A stretch of DNA of 64,000 nt from Ruminococcus sp. AF41-9 (GTDB lineage: Bacteria > Bacillota > Clostridia > Lachnospirales > Lachnospiraceae). Positions 42,279-50,888 of this stretch are shown piece after piece; within the stretch, counting starts at the first letter, position 1; every line of letters starts with the position of its first letter. Under the pieces are notes generated by a model. The model saw only the letters and a program-made list of their open reading frames with translations, was not told the origin of the DNA and searched no databases. Both the position numbers and the translations under genes were made by a program. The stretch covers positions 48,445 through 112,444 of the forward strand of contig NZ_QUDO01000008.1 of NCBI RefSeq assembly GCF_003477525.1, in the 5' to 3' direction.

Positions 42279-43733
42279 ATGTATCAAAAAAAATCTAAAG
42301 GATGGTATAAGCATAAAGATTTTATCTTTATTGACTTGATGTGTATCAGTTTGGCTTTTTTGCTGGCCGATTGGATCCGTAACGGAACCATCCGCAATCT
42401 TTATCAAAATGATATCTACCGAAACACAGCAATCTTTTTATTGCTAATGGATCTTTGTGTGTGCGTAATATTCGAATCATACAAAGGCGTTCTGCGAAGA
42501 GGCTATTATCTGGAATTTAATGCAGTGGTCAAGCAGACCATTATCCTGGAACTGGGGGCCGGATTATACCTGTTCTCTATTGATGGTGGTCATTTCTTCT
42601 CCAGAATCGTGCTTTATCTGATGGGAGTTTTTTATGTAGGATTTACATATCTGGCAAGACTTTTCTGGAAAAAACATCTCAAAACAAAAATGATAGAGGG
42701 TGGAGAGCATTCTCTCTATATTATAACAACCTTAGACATTGCATCAGATGTGATAGCAAATGTTCTTGAAAATAATTATAACTGTTATAATATCAATGGT
42801 CTGATATTAACGGACTGTAATATGACAGGGGAGCGAATCAGTGACATTCCGGTAGTTGCAGATATGGAGCATGCAGCTGCTTATATTTGCCAGAAATGGG
42901 TGGATGAAGTGCTGATTAATGTTAGCGGAAAAAATGAATATCCACAGAAACTGATAGATGAACTGTTGGAAATGGGAATGGTTGTGCATTTGAATCTGTC
43001 ATGTATCAAGCCGATGACAGGGCAGAAGCAGTTTGTTGAAATGATAGGTGGTTATACGGTTCTTACCACAACGATGAATTACGCAACAGACCGTCAGGCA
43101 TTGGCTAAGAGGATTATGGATATTGTTGGTGGACTTGTGGGATGTCTGTTGACTGGGATTATTTTTGTGTTTGTAGGTCCTGCAATTTATATAAATTCTC
43201 CGGGACCGGTGTTCTTTTCGCAGATCAGGATTGGAAAGAATGGAAAGCCATTTAAGATGTACAAATTTCGAAGTATGTATATGGATGCGGAGAAACGGAA
43301 AGCAGAGCTCATGGCTCAGAATAAGATGAGTGATGGGAGAATGTTTAAGCTAGATTTTGATCCGCGGGTGATTGGGAATAAGGTGCTGGCGGATGGAACG
43401 AAAAAGACGGGAATTGGAGAATTTATCAGGAAGACGTCATTAGATGAATTTCCACAGTTCTGGAATGTACTTAAAGGAGATATGAGCCTGGTAGGGACCA
43501 GACCCATATTGCCTGGGGAACTGGAACAATATGAACTTCATCATAGGACCAGGATTGCTATTAAGCCGGGGATTACCGGGATGTGGCAGGTTAGTGGTAG
43601 GAGTGATATTACGGATTTTGAGGAAGTGGTTAGACTTGATAAAGAATATATTCAAAATTGGAATATGGGGTTGGATGTGAAGATTTTGCTTCAGACGGTG
43701 AGGACGGTTTTGAAGGGGGAAGGGTCGGTGTGA
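42279..43733 (+). CDS. undecaprenyl-phosphate sugar phosphotransferase (WbaP-type, priming)
   Basis: Transfers a sugar-1-phosphate to undecaprenyl phosphate to start the repeat unit. The 484-residue product has four or five N-terminal helices, a cytoplasmic Rossmann-like middle domain (YIITTLDIASDVIANVLENN), another membrane segment (IMDIVGGLVGCLLTGIIFVF) and the catalytic C-terminal domain: INSPGPVFFSQIRIGKNGK, KMYKFRSMYMDAE, KTSLDEFPQFWNVLKGDMS, LVGTRP and IKPGITGMWQVSGRSD. All motifs are intact. The sugar is not predictable. Confidence 0.93.
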   Translation: MYQKKSKGWYKHKDFIFIDLMCISLAFLLADWIRNGTIRNLYQNDIYRNTAIFLLLMDLCVCVIFESYKGVLRRGYYLEFNAVVKQTIILELGAGLYLFSIDGGHFFSRIVLYLMGVFYVGFTYLARLFWKKHLKTKMIEGGEHSLYIITTLDIASDVIANVLENNYNCYNINGLILTDCNMTGERISDIPVVADMEHAAAYICQKWVDEVLINVSGKNEYPQKLIDELLEMGMVVHLNLSCIKPMTGQKQFVEMIGGYTVLTTTMNYATDRQALAKRIMDIVGGLVGCLLTGIIFVFVGPAIYINSPGPVFFSQIRIGKNGKPFKMYKFRSMYMDAEKRKAELMAQNKMSDGRMFKLDFDPRVIGNKVLADGTKKTGIGEFIRKTSLDEFPQFWNVLKGDMSLVGTRPILPGELEQYELHHRTRIAIKPGITGMWQVSGRSDITDFEEVVRLDKEYIQNWNMGLDVKILLQTVRTVLKGEGSV

Positions 43734-43735
43734 GA

Positions 43736-43831
43736 GCTATGATAAATGATCAATACAAAAAGATGAAAAATCTGTTTTTGGGGGCTATGATAAATGATCA
43801 ATACAAAAAGATGAAAAATCTGTTTTTGGGG
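43736..43831 (+). repeat. perfect 48-bp tandem duplication containing a 31-codon ORF
   Basis: The unit 43736-43783 is repeated exactly at 43784-43831. Since 48 is a multiple of 3, a short ORF (ATG 43739 to TGA 43834) reads as two copies of a 16-residue peptide, MINDQYKKMKNLFLGA. It has only a weak SD (GAGAG) and may not be translated. A hairpin AGCGGACAGGC / GCCTATCCGCT (43840-43867) follows. Confidence 0.85.
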
Positions 43832-43923
43832 TGACAGTCAGCGGACAGGCGAGCGAGCCTATCCGCTATTTGTGTTGGCCGAGATGTTGATGAAGAAATT
43901 GAGTGGGATTGTGGGAAAGATTT

Positions 43924-45057
43924 ATGAGTAAGAAACTTGCGATTGCGATGTTCGGACAGAAGCGATTATCGAGAGAAGGCGGAGTAGAAATCGTTGTCAA
44001 AGAGCTCTGCACCCGAATGGCACAGAATGGCTGTGACGTGACTTGCTACAACAGAGCAGGCCATCATGTGAGTGGCGCAGAATATGATGATGCTGGTAAA
44101 ACGGAGTACGAGGGAATCCGTCAGAAGTCTGTTCCGACCATTGAACGGCGCGGACTTGCTGCAGTCAGCTCCTCCGCATTTGCGGCACTTTATAGTGCAT
44201 TTGGAAAATACGATGTGGTGCACATCCACGCCGAAGGACCGGCGTTCTTTGCATGGCTGCCGAAGATGTTTGGGAAAAGAGTTGTTGTTACCGTCCATGG
44301 CATTGATTGGCAGCGTGAGAAATGGCAATCAGGATTTGGTTCTAAGTTTATCCACCAAGGCGAAAAAAATGCTGCGAAATATGCGGACGAGGTCATTGTT
44401 CTGAGTAAAGGAGTGCAGGACTATTTTAAGGAAACTTATGGAAGAGAAACGCACTTTATCCCTAATGGCGTGAATAGGCCGCAGATTCGGGAAGCAAGTC
44501 TGATTACAGATAAGTTCGGGCTGAAAAAAGACTCATACGTATTGTTCCTCGGTCGTTTGGTGCCAGAAAAAGGTATTCGATATCTGGTTGAGGCATTCAA
44601 GAATGTCAAGACGGATAAAAAGCTGGTTATCGCAGGCGGCTCTAGTGATACGGATTCCTTTATGGAGGAATTGAGAGAACTGGCGAAGGGTGACGATCGG
44701 ATTCTCTTTACCGGATTTGTACAGGGAGAGATGCTGGATGAACTGTATAGCAACGCCTACATTTACACATTACCGTCCGATTTGGAAGGGATGCCATTAA
44801 GTTTGCTGGAGGCAATGAGCTATGGCAATTGCTGTCTGGTTTCCGACATTCCAGAGTGCGCAGAGGTTGTGGAAGATAAGGCGTTGATTTTCCAAAAGTC
44901 GAATGTAGAGGACTTGCAAGAAAAATTGCAAGATGCCTGTGACCATCCTGAAATGGTTATGGAAATGAAGAAGCAGGCAGTTGACTTTATCTGTGAGAAA
45001 TACAATTGGGATGAAGTTGTAAAGGAAACGATGAAACTGTACAGGAGAAAACAATAG
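43924..45057 (+). CDS. glycosyltransferase family 4
   Basis: A 377-residue GT-B transferase using a nucleotide sugar. N-terminal Gly-rich loop RLSREGGVEIVVKELCTRM, VVHIHAEGP, then the C-terminal donor domain: LFLGRLVPEKGIRYLVEAF, GLEGMPLSLLEAMSYG-like DLEGMPLSLLEAMSYGNC. ATG 43924 is preferred over GTG 43903 because it has GGGAAAG upstream and begins directly at the first beta strand (KKLAIAMFG). The specific linkage cannot be read. The segment before it carries the 48-bp duplication. Confidence 0.88.
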   Translation: MSKKLAIAMFGQKRLSREGGVEIVVKELCTRMAQNGCDVTCYNRAGHHVSGAEYDDAGKTEYEGIRQKSVPTIERRGLAAVSSSAFAALYSAFGKYDVVHIHAEGPAFFAWLPKMFGKRVVVTVHGIDWQREKWQSGFGSKFIHQGEKNAAKYADEVIVLSKGVQDYFKETYGRETHFIPNGVNRPQIREASLITDKFGLKKDSYVLFLGRLVPEKGIRYLVEAFKNVKTDKKLVIAGGSSDTDSFMEELRELAKGDDRILFTGFVQGEMLDELYSNAYIYTLPSDLEGMPLSLLEAMSYGNCCLVSDIPECAEVVEDKALIFQKSNVEDLQEKLQDACDHPEMVMEMKKQAVDFICEKYNWDEVVKETMKLYRRKQ

Positions 45058-45092
45058 AGGAGAGTATTGATAATCGATAATCTCCTCTAACC

Positions 45093-45326
45093 GAACGCAG
45101 GTAGTGAGATGTACATAGTGAAAACTCCTGGGAAATAGCGTATTTACGGCACTTTTTGAAAGATGAGTAGAGCTGCGAGAGCGGTTTTTATCTCGCTACC
45201 TAGGTTCAGTAACAGCAGATGATTTTATCATAAGAACTTTCAGTATCACTACCTGCGTTTGTATGGAGCACTCTGGTTTATGAATAACACATTGGAAGTG
45301 CTTCATCTGAACAGAGGTAGTGAAAT
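45093..45326. repeat. four copies of an 18-bp motif in alternating orientation in the 296-nt gap
   Basis: The motif GAACnnAGGTAGYGARAT occurs at 45093-45110 (+), 45190-45207 (-), about 45244-45260 (-) and 45309-45326 (+). Copies 1 and 3 share a perfect 14-bp inverse repeat (AACGCAGGTAGTGA). Either plus copy can pair with either minus copy, so several mutually exclusive hairpins are possible ahead of the next glycosyltransferase. No gene is seen in this gap. Confidence 0.6.
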
Positions 45327-45353
45327 AGAACATAGAATAAGGAGAAATACAAC

Positions 45354-46553
45354 GTGAGGACGCTGATTTTGAATAAATTTCTGCACCGAAACGGCGGAAG
45401 TGAGACGTATATATTCAAATTGGGTGAGGCACTGGAGCAGCACGGACATGAGGTTCAGTACTTCGGCATGGAGCACGAAGGCCGCTGCGTGGGCAACCGG
45501 GTCAATGCTTATACATCTGATATGGACTTCCATGGCGGAAGTAAGCTGAGCAAGCTGACCTACCCGATCAAGACCATCTACAGCAAGGAAGCAAGAGAAA
45601 AATTAAGACTAGTACTAGATGACTTCAAGCCGGATGTCTGTCACCTGAACAACTTCAACTACCAGCTGACACCTTCCATCATCCTGGAAATTGTGAAGTG
45701 GCGCAAGGAGACCGGAAGGGATTGTAAGATTATCTTCACGGCACATGACTACCAGCTGGTCTGTCCGAACCACATGTTGAACAATCCGAACACTCACCAG
45801 AACTGTGAGAAGTGCCTCGGCGGCCATTTCGTGAATTGTATGAAAGGCAAGTGCATACACGGCTCCACGGCGAAATCTGCCATCGGTATGATGGAGGCGG
45901 AGTTCTGGAAGTGGAAGGGTACTTATAAGTACATCGACACCATGATCTGCTGCTCTGAGTTCATGAAGAGCAAGATGGACAGCAATCCTCTGTTTGCTGA
46001 GAAAACTGTGGCAATGCACAACTTCATCGACAAGGTGGAGTGGAAAGAGACTCCGAAGAAGGATTACGTCCTCTACTTCGGCCGCTTCTCTGAGGAGAAA
46101 GGGATCGGCACACTCATCAAGGTCTGTAAAGAACTGCCGGATGTGCAGTTCATCTTCGCCGGTACTGGTCCTCTGGAAGAGACAGTAAATGGTATTAAGA
46201 ACATCAAGAACGTTGGCTTCCAGAAAGGCGAGACACTGGAAAAGCTCATTCGTGAGGCACAGTTCTCCATCTATCCGTCTGAGTGGTACGAGAACTGCCC
46301 GTTCTCCGTTATGGAATCCCAGATGTATGGCACACCGGTACTGGGAGCTGAGATAGGTGGTATCCCGGAGCTGATTCAGGTTGGCAAGACTGGCGAGCTG
46401 TTTGAGAGCGGTAATGCCGAAGATCTGAAGAAGAAGATCGAGAAGCTCTGGGGTGATAAGAAGCTGTGTGCGGAGTACAGTGCGAACTGTAAGGACCTCA
46501 GCTTCGATACCATCAATGAGTATTACGAGAAAATTATGAAGGTGTATCAGTAA
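45354..46553 (+). CDS. glycosyltransferase family 4
   Basis: A 399-residue GT-B enzyme. N-terminus MRTLILNKFLHRNGGSETYI, VCHLNNFNYQLTPSII, TAHDYQLVCPNHM and a Cys-rich loop NCEKCLGGHFVNCMKGKC that may bind metal. The donor half has YFGRFSEEKGIGTLIKVCKE, GTGPLEE and NCPFSVMESQMYGTPV. GTG start at 45354 with AAGGAGAA upstream. Codons are much more GC-rich (CTGCCGG, GAAGAAG) than the genes that follow, suggesting a separate origin from the AT-rich core of the locus. Confidence 0.88.
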   Translation: MRTLILNKFLHRNGGSETYIFKLGEALEQHGHEVQYFGMEHEGRCVGNRVNAYTSDMDFHGGSKLSKLTYPIKTIYSKEAREKLRLVLDDFKPDVCHLNNFNYQLTPSIILEIVKWRKETGRDCKIIFTAHDYQLVCPNHMLNNPNTHQNCEKCLGGHFVNCMKGKCIHGSTAKSAIGMMEAEFWKWKGTYKYIDTMICCSEFMKSKMDSNPLFAEKTVAMHNFIDKVEWKETPKKDYVLYFGRFSEEKGIGTLIKVCKELPDVQFIFAGTGPLEETVNGIKNIKNVGFQKGETLEKLIREAQFSIYPSEWYENCPFSVMESQMYGTPVLGAEIGGIPELIQVGKTGELFESGNAEDLKKKIEKLWGDKKLCAEYSANCKDLSFDTINEYYEKIMKVYQ

Positions 46554-46581
46554 GATAAAGTATAAAGGAAAGGGTACTTGG

Positions 46582-47595
46582 GTGAAATCTCTTAATAAAG
46601 TGAAAAGAATTGTTCACAGGTGCTGTGAAGAAATAGATGCAACTAAAAAAATTTCAAGTGTAATGTCTCCAAAAGAGGGAATTGAAACATTTCGTGCCAA
46701 GATTGATATGCGAATTATGAATCACAATGGAGGGTATGAGGACGAAACAAGAAAGAATCATTTATTGCGTAAGCATGACATCATGATTCGATATTATGAG
46801 AAAACATTCGGAGATTTCTTGAAAACATATGACTATGCTCACACAGATGCAAATTATCAAAAATCAAAGTATTCAAACTGTATTTGGGTATGTTGGTGGC
46901 AGGGACTGGAGAATGCGCCGGATATTGTAAAAGCCTGCATAGAATCAATACAAAGAAATGCCGGAAATCATCCTGTTATCGTTTTGACGGATGAAAACTA
47001 TAAACAATATGTAACTATTCCTCGCTGGGTCGAGGAAAAAAGAAGCAAAGGAATAATTACAAGGACTAATTATTCGGATCTGTTAAGGCTTTCTTTGCTC
47101 GCAGAACATGGCGGAATGTGGTTGGATGCTACATTTTTCTGCACGGAACCGGTACTCGATTCATACTTTCAGAAACCTTTATGGTCTATCAAAAGGCCAG
47201 ATTATTTTCATGCATCAGTAGCTGGGGGATACTTTGCAGGATATTCACTTTCATGTAATGAGGCGCACAGATTTATGTTTGCAACGATACGCGACTTTTT
47301 CCTGAATTATTGGGAAAACAATGATACAATGGTGGACTACCTAATGGTAGATTACATGATTGTTTTGGCTCAGAAATACGATAAAAGAATTGCTGAAGAA
47401 TTTGCTAAGATTGAGCCTAATAATTCAAAGTGCGATGAATTGGTGAAAGCGTTAGGCAGACCATATGATAAAAATAAATGGAAAGAGCTTAAGAAAGAAA
47501 CTGCATTATTTAAACTAACATGGAAGCAAAAATATATGCTCGAAACAAATGGAGAATCAACCTTTTATAAATATTTAATTGATAGAAAATTGTAA
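46582..47595 (+). CDS. capsular polysaccharide synthesis protein (GT32-like glycosyltransferase)
   Basis: A 337-residue protein like the Caps_synth/GT32 group: IWVCWWQGLENAPDIVKACI, then LTDENYKQYVTIPRWV, then TNYSDLLRLSLLAEHGGMWLD with the metal-binding WLDAT. Predicted to transfer a hexose or similar from a nucleotide sugar. GTG start at 46582 with GGAAAGGG upstream. AT-rich, unlike both neighbours. Confidence 0.82.
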   Translation: MKSLNKVKRIVHRCCEEIDATKKISSVMSPKEGIETFRAKIDMRIMNHNGGYEDETRKNHLLRKHDIMIRYYEKTFGDFLKTYDYAHTDANYQKSKYSNCIWVCWWQGLENAPDIVKACIESIQRNAGNHPVIVLTDENYKQYVTIPRWVEEKRSKGIITRTNYSDLLRLSLLAEHGGMWLDATFFCTEPVLDSYFQKPLWSIKRPDYFHASVAGGYFAGYSLSCNEAHRFMFATIRDFFLNYWENNDTMVDYLMVDYMIVLAQKYDKRIAEEFAKIEPNNSKCDELVKALGRPYDKNKWKELKKETALFKLTWKQKYMLETNGESTFYKYLIDRKL

Positions 47596-47612
47596 GTCAG
47601 AGAGGATAAATT

Positions 47613-48800
47613 ATGTCTAATAATAGCGAAAAAAAGTTAAATGGTACGGTTATCGTTACTTACCGATGCAATGCGCGTTGCTCTATGTGTAACCGTTATA
47701 AAGCACCTTCCAAGCCGGAAGAAGAGATCAGCATTGAAACCATCAAGAAGCTGCCGAAGATGTACTTCACAAACATCACCGGCGGTGAGCCGTTCATCCG
47801 TACCGACTTGAAGGATATTGTGCGTGAACTGTACAAGAAATCTGACCGTATCGTTATTTCTACGAACGGTTTCTTCACTGACCGTATCGTTGACCTGTGC
47901 AAGGAGTTCCCGCAGATCGGTATTCGTATCTCTATCGAGGGCCTGGAGCAGACCAACAATGAGATCCGTGGCCTGCAGAACGGCTACCAGCGTGGTTACG
48001 GCACACTGAAAAAGCTGCGTGAGATGGGCATGAAGGATGTCGGCTTCGGTATGACCGTTCAGGACAAGAATGCTCCTGACCTGGTTCCGCTGTACAAGAT
48101 TTCCGATGAGATGGGCATGGAGTTTGCTACGGCTTCTCTGCATAACAGCTTCTATTTCGTTGAGGCAAAGAACATCATCCATGACCGTCCGATGGTTGCA
48201 AAGAACTTTGAGAATCTGGTCAATGAACTGCTCCGTAGCAACAGCCCGAAGAAGTGGTTCCGTGCATACTTTAACCACGGTCTGATCAACTACATCTACG
48301 GTCAGAAGCGTCTGCTGCCTTGCGACATGAGCTTTGATACCTTCTTTATCGACCCGTATGGCGATGTCATGCCTTGCAATGGCACCAAGGATAAAGAGGT
48401 CATGGGCAACCTGAACAATCAGACTTGGGACGAGTTGTGGAATAGCCCGGAGGCTGAGAAGGTCCGTGCAAAGGTTCGTTGCTGCGACCGTGACTGCTGG
48501 ATGATTGGTAGTGTTTCTCCGGCAATGCACAAGTATATCTGGAAGCCTGCTACTTGGGTTCTGGTGCACAAGTTCAAGGCTCTCTTCACTAAGCATCCGT
48601 ACAGCATGTACGAGCTGAAGATCTGCCGTGATTACCGTGATGGTAAAGTTACTAAAGAGGATCTAGATAAGTGTAGCACTTGCGATATGAACTGTGTGAT
48701 CAACAACGGTCTGAGTGAAGCATCCAAGGAACAGCTGAAGCATAAGACCGGCGAGGAAATCGTGGATGCTGATATCGCACAGCAGATGGAGACGAAGTAA
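47613..48800 (+). CDS. radical SAM protein with SPASM-like C-terminus
   Basis: A 395-residue radical SAM enzyme. The cluster motif is CNARCSMC (residues about 18-25), the SAM-binding block is NITGGEPFIRTDL, then ISTNGFF and ISIEGL. A C-terminal region has CDM, DPYGDVMPCNG, further Cys clusters (CCDRDCW, KCSTCDMNC) typical of auxiliary-cluster SPASM domains. Its role in a polysaccharide locus is unknown; sugar epimerisation or dehydration, or peptide modification, are possible. Codon use (CGT, GGT, CTG-rich) contrasts sharply with the AT-rich genes on both sides, suggesting recent acquisition. Confidence 0.85.
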   Translation: MSNNSEKKLNGTVIVTYRCNARCSMCNRYKAPSKPEEEISIETIKKLPKMYFTNITGGEPFIRTDLKDIVRELYKKSDRIVISTNGFFTDRIVDLCKEFPQIGIRISIEGLEQTNNEIRGLQNGYQRGYGTLKKLREMGMKDVGFGMTVQDKNAPDLVPLYKISDEMGMEFATASLHNSFYFVEAKNIIHDRPMVAKNFENLVNELLRSNSPKKWFRAYFNHGLINYIYGQKRLLPCDMSFDTFFIDPYGDVMPCNGTKDKEVMGNLNNQTWDELWNSPEAEKVRAKVRCCDRDCWMIGSVSPAMHKYIWKPATWVLVHKFKALFTKHPYSMYELKICRDYRDGKVTKEDLDKCSTCDMNCVINNGLSEASKEQLKHKTGEEIVDADIAQQMETK

Positions 48801-48813
48801 AAGGAGAGGGCGA

Positions 48814-49863
48814 ATGGGAAAGAATAAAAGGATTGAATGGGTGGACATAGTTAAGTATGTCTGTATCATAATGGTGATGCTTTCCCATCTTGAAACAAGA
48901 GCATAGGTTTGGAGAGCGTTCTACACGCCGTTTTTCTTGACAGCCTTTTTCTTTACTGCTAGGTATGTATATAAACCCAAAAGCAATTTCAGGGAATTTA
49001 TATGCAAAAAATTTCGGCAGTTATTTGTTCCGTGGTTCATTTTCAGTGTTTTTGACATTGTGCTTTCACAGCTGATTTCATTTAATGTGCATGAGAATTT
49101 ACTTGAAGAACTAAAGTGGAATTTCCTTCAAATTAGAGGACAAGGCGATTTAATTTGGTTTGTAGCAGCACTATTTGTAGCGTTTATACCATTTTATTTT
49201 TTTATTCAATGGTATGAAACTCAAAAAGTAAGGGGGGGGGGGTACTGGCACAGATGTATCATAGCAATCCTATTAGCGTGGCTCCTTTCGTTTGGTAGTG
49301 TTTTATATACGCGACTAGTACCAGCAGCTATCTTCCCGTGGAATAGTACATCGCTCCCGTGGCATATTGAGTATATGTTCCAAGCAATGTTTTATATGGT
49401 TTTAGGATATCTGTTTCGTCGCAATATGGAAACAGAGTTTGATAAGTACAATACCCCAAAATTGAGAGTAGTAGTTCTGATAGTATATTTGCTGTTGGTG
49501 TTTGTTCCGTTCTTCGGAAAAATAGAACTGCCGATGATAGCAGATATCCTGTATCGGTATCTTATATCGATTGTAGGAATAGCCACGTTGATCTTAATTG
49601 CCAAGGTGATAAAAGGTAATAAGTACATTAATTGTGTAGGACAGAACACATTAATTTATTTTGCTTTGCACGGAAAGATGTATAGTATTATTCAGATATT
49701 ATTGAAAAAGTTTGCAGTAGGGGTTTATGCGGTAGTTTTGAATAGTGTGGCAATTTCGTCAGTGTTTTGTTTGGGGATGTCGCTTATTCTGTCAGTTATC
49801 CTAATAGTCCCTGCGTATATTATAAATAGGTGGTTTCCTTTTATTGTGGGAAGAAGAAAATGA
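48814..49863 (+). pseudogene. acyltransferase family 3 membrane protein, interrupted by TAG and carrying a G11 tract
   Basis: An integral-membrane O-acyltransferase (AT3, OafA/WecH-like), which usually O-acetylates sugars. From ATG 48814 (GGAGAGGG upstream) it reads MGKNKRIEWVDIVKYVCIIM, MVMLSHLETRA, then an in-frame TAG at 48904, then continues in the same frame VWRAFYTPFFLTAFFF to 49863, 349 codons in total. TAG replaces a position that is probably Glu (GAG to TAG) in relatives. A start at TTG 48937 would lose the catalytic His region. The G11 tract (49232-49242) keeps the downstream frame open. Confidence 0.75.
49232..49242 (+). repeat. poly-G tract, G11, in first acyltransferase
   Basis: Eleven consecutive G within the coding frame, encoding R-G-G-G between predicted membrane helices (TQKVRGGGYWHRC). 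A gain or loss of one base would shift the frame. Confidence 0.9.
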
Positions 49864-49874
49864 GGATTAATTAA

Positions 49875-50888
49875 ATGAGTGAAAAGACAGCGGTAAGAAC
49901 AAGAGAAAAATGGCTCGATGATGTGAAAGTCATTGCCTGTATATTGGTTGTGCTGGGACATTTTTTTCAGAGCATGACGAAAGCAAATATTCTGCCTGCA
50001 AGTGATCTGTACAAGTGGTTCAACACAACGATTTACTACTTTCATGTGCCGCTGTTCTTTATTTGTAGCGGATACCTGTATCAGAAGTACAGCAAGGTAA
50101 ATAGCGCGGGTAGTTGGCGCAAAAATGTGGCGAAAAAAGCGTTAGCACTCGGCGTACCTTATGCGACTTTTACGACTGCTACATGGGTGCTGAAAAAGGT
50201 GTTCTCAAGCAGTGTTAATGACCAGATTGGTGGCCTTGGGGATACACTGTTTCTCCATCCGACTGCTCCATATTGGTATTTGTACGCACTGTTCTTCATC
50301 TTTCTTGTTACGCCGACTTTAGCAGTGTAAAAGCGGCTGCGGTAGGACTAATAGTTGCATTGGCTGCAAAAGTTCTGATTTTGACGGGGGGGGGGGTACA
50401 GCGTTTACGCAGTATCGACCGTTCTCTCAAACGAGATCTGGTTTGTGCTTGGCATGAGCGTTTGTACGTTTAATGTGCAGTTGAAAGGCAAAAGAGTGCA
50501 AGGAACGATATGTGGATTACTGTTTATAATTCTGAGCATTGTGGTATATACGGCGGAAATCAGCGGTGGTGTGCTCTCTTTTGCAATGGGATGGCTAGCT
50601 TGTGTGGCTGTTATTTTGATGGTAGCAGATTATGAGGAAAAGTTCAACAAAGGTATGGACTTTCTTGCAAAATACACAATGCCGATTTTCCTGATGCACA
50701 CGCTCTTTGCAGCACCAATGAGATCGTTCTTGTTGAAGACTGGCATAGAAAATGCTACGATTCATGTTGTACTGGGTGTAGTCACTAGTTTTGGTGGCCC
50801 AATTATCGCTGCGTGGATTATGAAAAAAACGAATTGGTTGGAGTTCTTTTTGTATCCCGTTGCAAGCATACAGAAAAGGAATAAATAA
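49875..50888 (+). pseudogene. acyltransferase family 3 membrane protein, two frameshifts, G11 tract
   Basis: A second AT3-type O-acyltransferase (KWLDDVKVIACILVVLGHFF, FHVPLFFICSGYLY, TAPYWYLYALFFIFLVTPT). The first frame ends at 50330. Adding one T at 50318-50320 opens the second stretch (SSVKAAAVGLIVALAAKVLIL). The G11 tract at 50386-50396 then shifts the frame again: 10 or 13 Gs would join it to YSVYAVSTVLSNEIWFVLG and the C-terminal part to 50888. As written it is OFF. A repaired gene would encode about 338 residues. Confidence 0.78.
50386..50396 (+). repeat. poly-G tract, G11, in second acyltransferase
   Basis: Eleven G at the exact point where the reading frame changes. G10 or G13 would restore L-T-G-G-G-(G)-Y in a loop between membrane helices. 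Confidence 0.9.

Noticed and set aside
48937..49863. Intact acyltransferase starting at TTG 48937
   Set aside because: It would lack the first helix and the conserved His region that are clearly encoded upstream from ATG 48814; no SD precedes 48937.
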